From contig MU646430.1 in the NCBI GenBank assembly GCA_026770585.1, positions 352,439 through 369,079 of the forward strand: a stretch of DNA of 16,641 nucleotides, read 5' to 3'. A model generated the notes under the pieces. It saw nothing but the letters and a program-made list of their open reading frames with translations. It was not told the origin of the DNA and searched no databases. Positions 13,913 to 16,641 of the stretch are shown here, in pieces. Within the stretch, counting starts at the first letter, position 1, and every line of letters starts with the position of its first letter. Position numbers and translations under genes: made by a program. Source of the stretch: Baffinella frigidus. Taxonomy: Eukaryota; Cryptophyceae; Cryptomonadales; Baffinellaceae.

Positions 13913-14768
13913 GTGGGAGCGACCTCCGCCGTTTGACCAGTTTCACGCTGCTGTGCTCCCTTTCCTGTAGCGTCCGTGGTGGTCAAAAATGTGCGCGGTG
14001 CAGTCAAGAGTGGTGGGGCGCTGGCAGGTTGCGCACCAGCTGATTCTGGGGTATGAGCTCCACCGCAAGATGTCGTGCTACACGCCACACAAGGCCAATG
14101 TACCACCCGCCCCACCTGGAGTCACGAATTGTGTGAAACAAGAACAAATCCCCAATACAGCCTATAAACCCATCCTTCACCCGTCACCGGCCCCTAGTGG
14201 TTTGCGCGGTCGCGCTCGGCTGGATTTCACTCTGCAACACCCCAGATTTCGCGATTTTGTTGGTATCCAATAAGCTTCGGGGAAGAAGACTTTGTCGAAC
14301 TTGTGAAGGCGAACAAACCTTCCCAAACCATTGGCCGGACACCAGAACGAGGAAGTTCACACGGAGGTTCGTCCTTTTATGGGTATCCAATAAACTTCAT
14401 TCCCAAAAACAAACAGGACCAAGAAATGCGGAAGTTCCACACGGAGGAGTACGTCGACTTCGCTGGGGCCTTGAGTGTTTTTATCGGACATACCTAGTAC
14501 CAACAACGACGCTTCGGTACTAATCTAGGACGCGGTAGGAGGTGGAGTTAGAACCCATCCGGAAAATGCTCGTACGAGCGGCCGACACGGGGTACAGTAA
14601 GTGGCACAATGCGTAGCATGTGCGGCACTGACGCTGATTGTTTGGCAATAAATTATCAATCTCTCGCAGGACCAAGAAATGCGGAAGTTCCACACGGAGG
14701 AGTACATCGACTTCCTGCTCTCCGTCTCCCCGGACAACGTCCACCTCATGCAGGACCGCATGGAGAAG
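13808..14768 (+). CDS. Histone deacetylase, class I (RPD3/HDAC1-like), 5' part only
   Basis: Three phase-0 exons (13808-13912, 14028-14099, 14670-14768) give 92 residues of the N-terminus of a class I zinc deacetylase. The conserved parts are VAYIHDPEVSQFYYG and PGHPMKPQRM (start and L1 loop), AHQLILGYELHRKM and YTPHKA, and FHTEEYIDFL followed by SPDN, whose Asp is at the pocket rim in this family. Such enzymes remove acetyl groups from histone lysines in nuclear complexes. The zinc-binding and catalytic His/Asp core should follow MEK within the next exons; none is seen in the remaining 1.9 kb. The gene may continue beyond 16641 across a very long intron, or be a truncated copy. Four further exon 3 copies follow exon 3 or lie before it. 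Confidence 0.85.
14028..14099 (+). CDS. Deacetylase exon 2
   Basis: Acceptor CGCTGGCAG, 24 codons from VAHQLILGYELHRKM to SCYTPHKAN, donor GTACCACC. It joins exon 1 in phase, with residue order as in the class I family. Intron 1 contains TTTGACCAG...TGGTCAAA, a small inverted repeat. Confidence 0.85.
14257..14400 (+). repeat. Direct repeat in deacetylase intron 2
   Basis: TTGGTATCCAATAAGCTTC near 14260 and GGGTATCCAATAAACTTC near 14381, 121 bp apart. Between them, GAGGAAGTTCACACGGAGG (about 14347) resembles the start of exon 3, so it is probably one more decayed exon 3 scrap. Confidence 0.65.
14417..14461 (+). pseudogene. Deacetylase exon 3 copy 1, truncated
   Basis: After AACAAACAG the plus strand reads DQEMRKFHTEEYVDF, then diverges. 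It is the acceptor side of exon 3 only. It lies before the intact copy at 14670. Confidence 0.75.
14534..14664 (+). mobile_element. Introner-like element, copy 2 (deacetylase intron)
   Basis: GGTAGGAGGTGGAG, CCATCCGGAAAATGCTCG, GCCGACACGGGGTACAGTA, GCACAATGCG and GACGCTGATTGTTTGGCA match 9525-9657 along the full length. Its 3' end (CAATCTCT) is followed by CGCAG and exon 3, so the element ends almost exactly at the splice acceptor. A perfect GCTCGTACGAGC palindrome lies inside. Confidence 0.85.
14670..14768 (+). CDS. Deacetylase exon 3, intact copy
   Basis: Acceptor TCTCGCAG, 33 codons from DQEMRKFHTEEYIDFLL to SVSPDNVHLMQDRMEK, donor AAG/GTCCCTC. It is the only copy in the window with both ends and the full frame. 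Confidence 0.85.
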
Positions 14769-14771
14769 GTC

Positions 14772-14930
14772 CCTCACTCGGGTTGACCGACTATTCTCAC
14801 TTTGACATGCTGGGTGTGCGGTACACATCCGTTGACTTTGGAGCGGAGAAGAGCCCGGGCTCACCAAATTGGTGCGCCCAAATAGACTGAGACAGAGCTG
14901 GACCGTGTGGAAACACCCAGCACGAGGAGT
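14772..14930. repeat. Intron segment repeated at 15370-15450
   Basis: CCTCACTCGGGTTGACCGAC then TATTCTCA, GACATGCTGG, TACACA and CACCCAGCACGAGGAG occur here and at 15370-15450. About 85 bp, including GAGCCCGGGCTCACCAAATT (also near 3558), are present only in the first copy. The later exon 3 copies thus arose by duplicating exon plus intron. Confidence 0.75.
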
Positions 14931-14988
14931 TTTTCTCATCTCCGTCTCCCCGGACAACGTCCACCTCATGCAGGACCGCATGGAGAAG
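14931..14988 (+). pseudogene. Deacetylase exon 3 copy 3, 5' half degraded
   Basis: Reads SVSPDNVHLMQDRMEK with a GTCCCATCC donor. The upstream half is replaced by CACGAGGAGTTTTTCTCATC. The left arm of a large hairpin starts 4 bp after its donor. Confidence 0.7.
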
Positions 14989-14992
14989 GTCC

Positions 14993-15356
14993 CATCCGGG
15001 AACATGTTTAATTTAAAAGAAAATGATTCCCTATTTGGTCATAGGAGTTGGACCCAGGTTAATTAGGGCCCTAAGTAAATTTAATTAGGGCCAGAGTCCG
15101 GTTTCCAAGAGATGAGGAAGTTCCATTTGAAGGAGTACGTCGACTTCCTGCTGTCCGTCTCCCCCGACAACATCCACCTCATGCAGGACCGCATGGAGAC
15201 GGTCTCATCCAGAAACATGTTCAATTTACAAGGAAATAGACTATCAAACCGGATTCTGCCCTAATTAAATTTGCTTAGGGCCCTAATTAATCTTCTTTCA
15301 ACTCCTATGAACACACAGGGATCCATTTTCTTTTAAATTAAACATGCCCCCGGATG
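14993..15356. mobile_element. Large hairpin element, ~113-bp arms, with an exon copy in its loop
   Basis: The left arm 14993-15105 and the right arm 15246-15356 are inverted copies: CATCCGGG, AACATGTTTAATTTAAAAGA, TCATAGGAGTTG, TTAATTAGGGCCCTAAG, AAATTTAATTAGGGC and TCCGGTTT, each mirrored on the right. The 140-bp loop holds deacetylase exon 3 copy 4. No transposase frame. The longest inverted repeat in the window. Confidence 0.93.
15106..15201 (+). pseudogene. Deacetylase exon 3 copy 4, inside the hairpin loop
   Basis: Reads QEMRKFHLKEYVDFLL then SVSPDNIHLMQDRMET, ending at a GTCTCATCC donor. It is open through all 32 codons, with conservative changes and T-to-L, E-to-K at FHTEE, but lacks an AG acceptor at the expected place. 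The 40 bp after its donor copy the start of the left hairpin arm. Confidence 0.75.
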
Positions 15357-15441
15357 AGGTCCCGGCGCTGCCTCACTCGGGTTGACCGACTATTCTCAAG
15401 GTGACATGCTGGATGTGTGATACACACATCACGCACCCAGC

Positions 15442-15556
15442 ACGAGGAGACGTTCTGCTCTCCAGGGTTTAGGCTTTAGGGTTTAGGTTTTAGGGTTTAG
15501 GGTTTAAGGTTTAGCTCTCCGGACAACGTCCACCTCATGCAGGACCGCATGGGGAA
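15442..15556 (+). pseudogene. Deacetylase exon 3 copy 5, split by telomere-like repeat
   Basis: GACGTTCTGCTCTCC is followed by 50 bp of TTTAGGG-type repeat (15464-15513) and then the rest of the exon, coding PDNVHLMQDRMGK, with donor GTGTTTTC. The exon cannot be read through. Confidence 0.75.
15464..15513 (+). repeat. Telomere-like tract inside an exon copy
   Basis: Seven units, GGGTTTA with variants GGCTTTA, GGTTTTA and GGTTTAA. Flanked on both sides by GCTCTCC (15457-15463 and 15514-15520). Confidence 0.9.
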
Positions 15557-15560
15557 GGTG

Positions 15561-15598
15561 TTTTCGGGTTTGGGGTTTGGGGTTTAGGGTTTAGGCCA
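15561..15598 (+). repeat. Short telomere-like tract, TTTGGGG/TTTAGGG
   Basis: About five units directly after the donor of exon copy 5. Confidence 0.85.
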
Positions 15599-15774
15599 TC
15601 TTCCCTCCCACGTAAAGCGTGTCGATCGTTTGGCCGACCCCCGATTCGTCGCGATAAGGGGAGTCACGTATTTGAATTTCAAACACTACATGTCCAAAAG
15701 GGTCCATCTAGAAGTTCGCATCGTGTTAAGTTCGAAGTTTGATTTGGCCAAGTCCTACCACATTGGCTCCTCTG

Positions 15775-15838
15775 TCACGTTACGTCAGTCACGAGGGTCA
15801 CGTTACGCCAGTCACCAGATCAACCGAGTTGATCTGGT
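15775..15838. repeat. 22-bp tandem pair and ACCAGATCAAC hairpin
   Basis: GTCACGTTACGTCAGTCACGA is followed by a near copy. Then ACCAGATCAAC/GTTGATCTGGT forms an 11-bp perfect stem with a 3-nt loop at 15814-15838. A related GAGACCAGATCGACTCGATC occurs near 6716. Nothing else is seen from 15600 to 15850. Confidence 0.8.
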
Positions 15839-15860
15839 CTCCTCACAGTGAGGCGAGACC

Positions 15861-15930
15861 GGAAGTTGATTTCCCGGGGAGGTGATTCAAATCCGGCAAC
15901 GTTTGGTGTGAAAAAGATCAACCAGCCCGA
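15861..15930. repeat. Dispersed repeat, copy 2 (copy 1 at 957-1031)
   Basis: GGAAGTTGATTTCCCGGGGA, CAACGTTTGGTGTGAAAAAG and GATCAACCAGCCCGAC match the earlier copy, with changes. Confidence 0.6.
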
Positions 15931-15948
15931 CTCAGGCAGAGCTAGGGA

Positions 15949-16058
15949 GTGTCTCTGCCCCGGTGACCAAGTTGGTATCGAGTGTCCTTGCCCTGGTGAC
16001 CGTGTCTTTGCCCCGGTGACCAAGTGTCGTTGCCCCAGTGACCAAGTTGGTATCGGGA
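15949..16058 (+). repeat. Tandem repeat, ~25-35-bp unit, four copies
   Basis: Units GTGTCTCTGCCCCGGTGACC, with optional AAGTTGGTATCGA, repeat four times. Cys/Pro/Gly open frames here are repeat products. Confidence 0.85.
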
Positions 16059-16193
16059 AAGGGGACTCTCTGGTGAGCAGTTTGAACGGGCCTGGCCTGG
16101 TGCATCCAGTTTAATCTCGAAACGGAATTTGAAAGGGGACGTTGTGCGTGTGGCTGTCTGGTCCTGTGGGCGCGGGGGCAGAACAACATGGGA

Positions 16194-16232
16194 ACCCCTA
16201 AACCCCAAACCCTAAACCCTAAGCCCTAGAAC

Positions 16233-16271
<39 letters not shown>

Positions 16272-16641
16272 ACCCCCAACCCTCAACCATCAACCCTCCA
16301 CCCTCAACCCTCAACCCTCAACCCTCAACATTCAACTCGAACCCCTGAACACCCTTAACCCCCAACTCTCAACACTCAACACTCAACCCTAAACCCTAAA
16401 CCCTAAATCGTTAACCCTAAACCCTAAACCCTAAACCCTAACCCTAAATCCTTATCCCTAAACCCTTAACCCTAAACCCTTAACCCCTAACCCCTAAACC
16501 CGCAACCCACAACCCGCAACCCGCAACCCGCAACCCGCAACCCGAAACTCGAAACCCGAAACCCTAAATCCTGAGCCCTTAACCCCAAACCCTGAATCCA
16601 AACCCCAAACCCCAAACCCCAAACCCCAAACCCCAAACCCC
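16194..16641 (-). repeat. Telomere-like tract to the window end
   Basis: About 450 bp of CCCTAAA mixed with blocks of CCCTCAA, CCCGCAA and CCCCAAA. The C-rich strand runs toward the right end, so this is not the orientation of a right-hand chromosome terminus. It continues past 16641. Confidence 0.95.

Noticed and set aside
14534-14664. SINE with a polymerase III promoter for the introner-like element
   Set aside because: The reverse strand has a B-box-like GGTTCTAACTCC, but with an extra base and no convincing A box or tail.
16194-16641. True chromosome end
   Set aside because: The C-rich strand faces the right end and the units are heterogeneous; a right telomere would read TTTAGGG.

Overview
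The window is eukaryotic nuclear DNA. It contains spliced genes with short phase-0 exons, long tracts of TTTAGGG/CCCTAAA-type telomere-like repeat at interior positions, and no operon-like gene packing or ribosome binding sites. Introns begin GT or GC and end AG. Nearly every intron carries a hairpin-forming inverted repeat. TTTAGGG-type repeats, GC donors, ankyrin genes and inverted-repeat intron elements together fit a dinoflagellate or another introner-bearing alga. That placement is inference; a green alga or a chlorarachniophyte cannot be excluded. Almost all long open frames here are chance or repeat-driven.

Layout. 1-1.7 kb: GA microsatellite, a ~100-bp minisatellite and a block of short tandem and dispersed repeats with no recognisable gene. 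1.8-5.5 kb, minus strand: fragments of a multi-pass membrane protein gene that I do not recognise. Its exons (called A to F here, in minus-strand order from about 5.44 kb down to 2.35 kb) are embedded in degenerate telomere-like repeat and several are partly duplicated. 5.5-6.9 kb: no convincing gene; one low-confidence open frame. 7.1-10.6 kb, plus strand: a small ankyrin-repeat gene. Its best exon chain (7388-7507, 7871-7918, 9730-9828, 10486-10572) joins in phase to a stop, about 117 residues. Its introns are packed with hairpins and with truncated or frameshifted copies of its own exons. 10.3-11.4 kb: a pair of inverted flanks around the last ankyrin exon. 11.96-12.58 kb: a large CCCTAAA-like tract. 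13.8-15.6 kb, plus strand: the 5' part of a class I (RPD3/HDAC1-like) histone deacetylase gene. It has two good exons, a third good exon, and then four more partial or altered copies of exon 3, one inside a ~113-bp-arm hairpin and one split by telomere-like repeat. No exon for the catalytic core follows. 15.6-16.6 kb: short tandem repeats and a terminal CCCTAAA/CCCTCAA/CCCGCAA tract that runs off the window.

The common thread is that three unrelated genes show the same architecture. Fragments of exon edges, usually with their splice donor or acceptor, are repeated inside the introns next to hairpins or telomere-like tracts. One ~131-bp element is shared by an ankyrin intron and a deacetylase intron. 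This looks like an active or recent family of introner-like hairpin elements, accompanied by local exon duplication.
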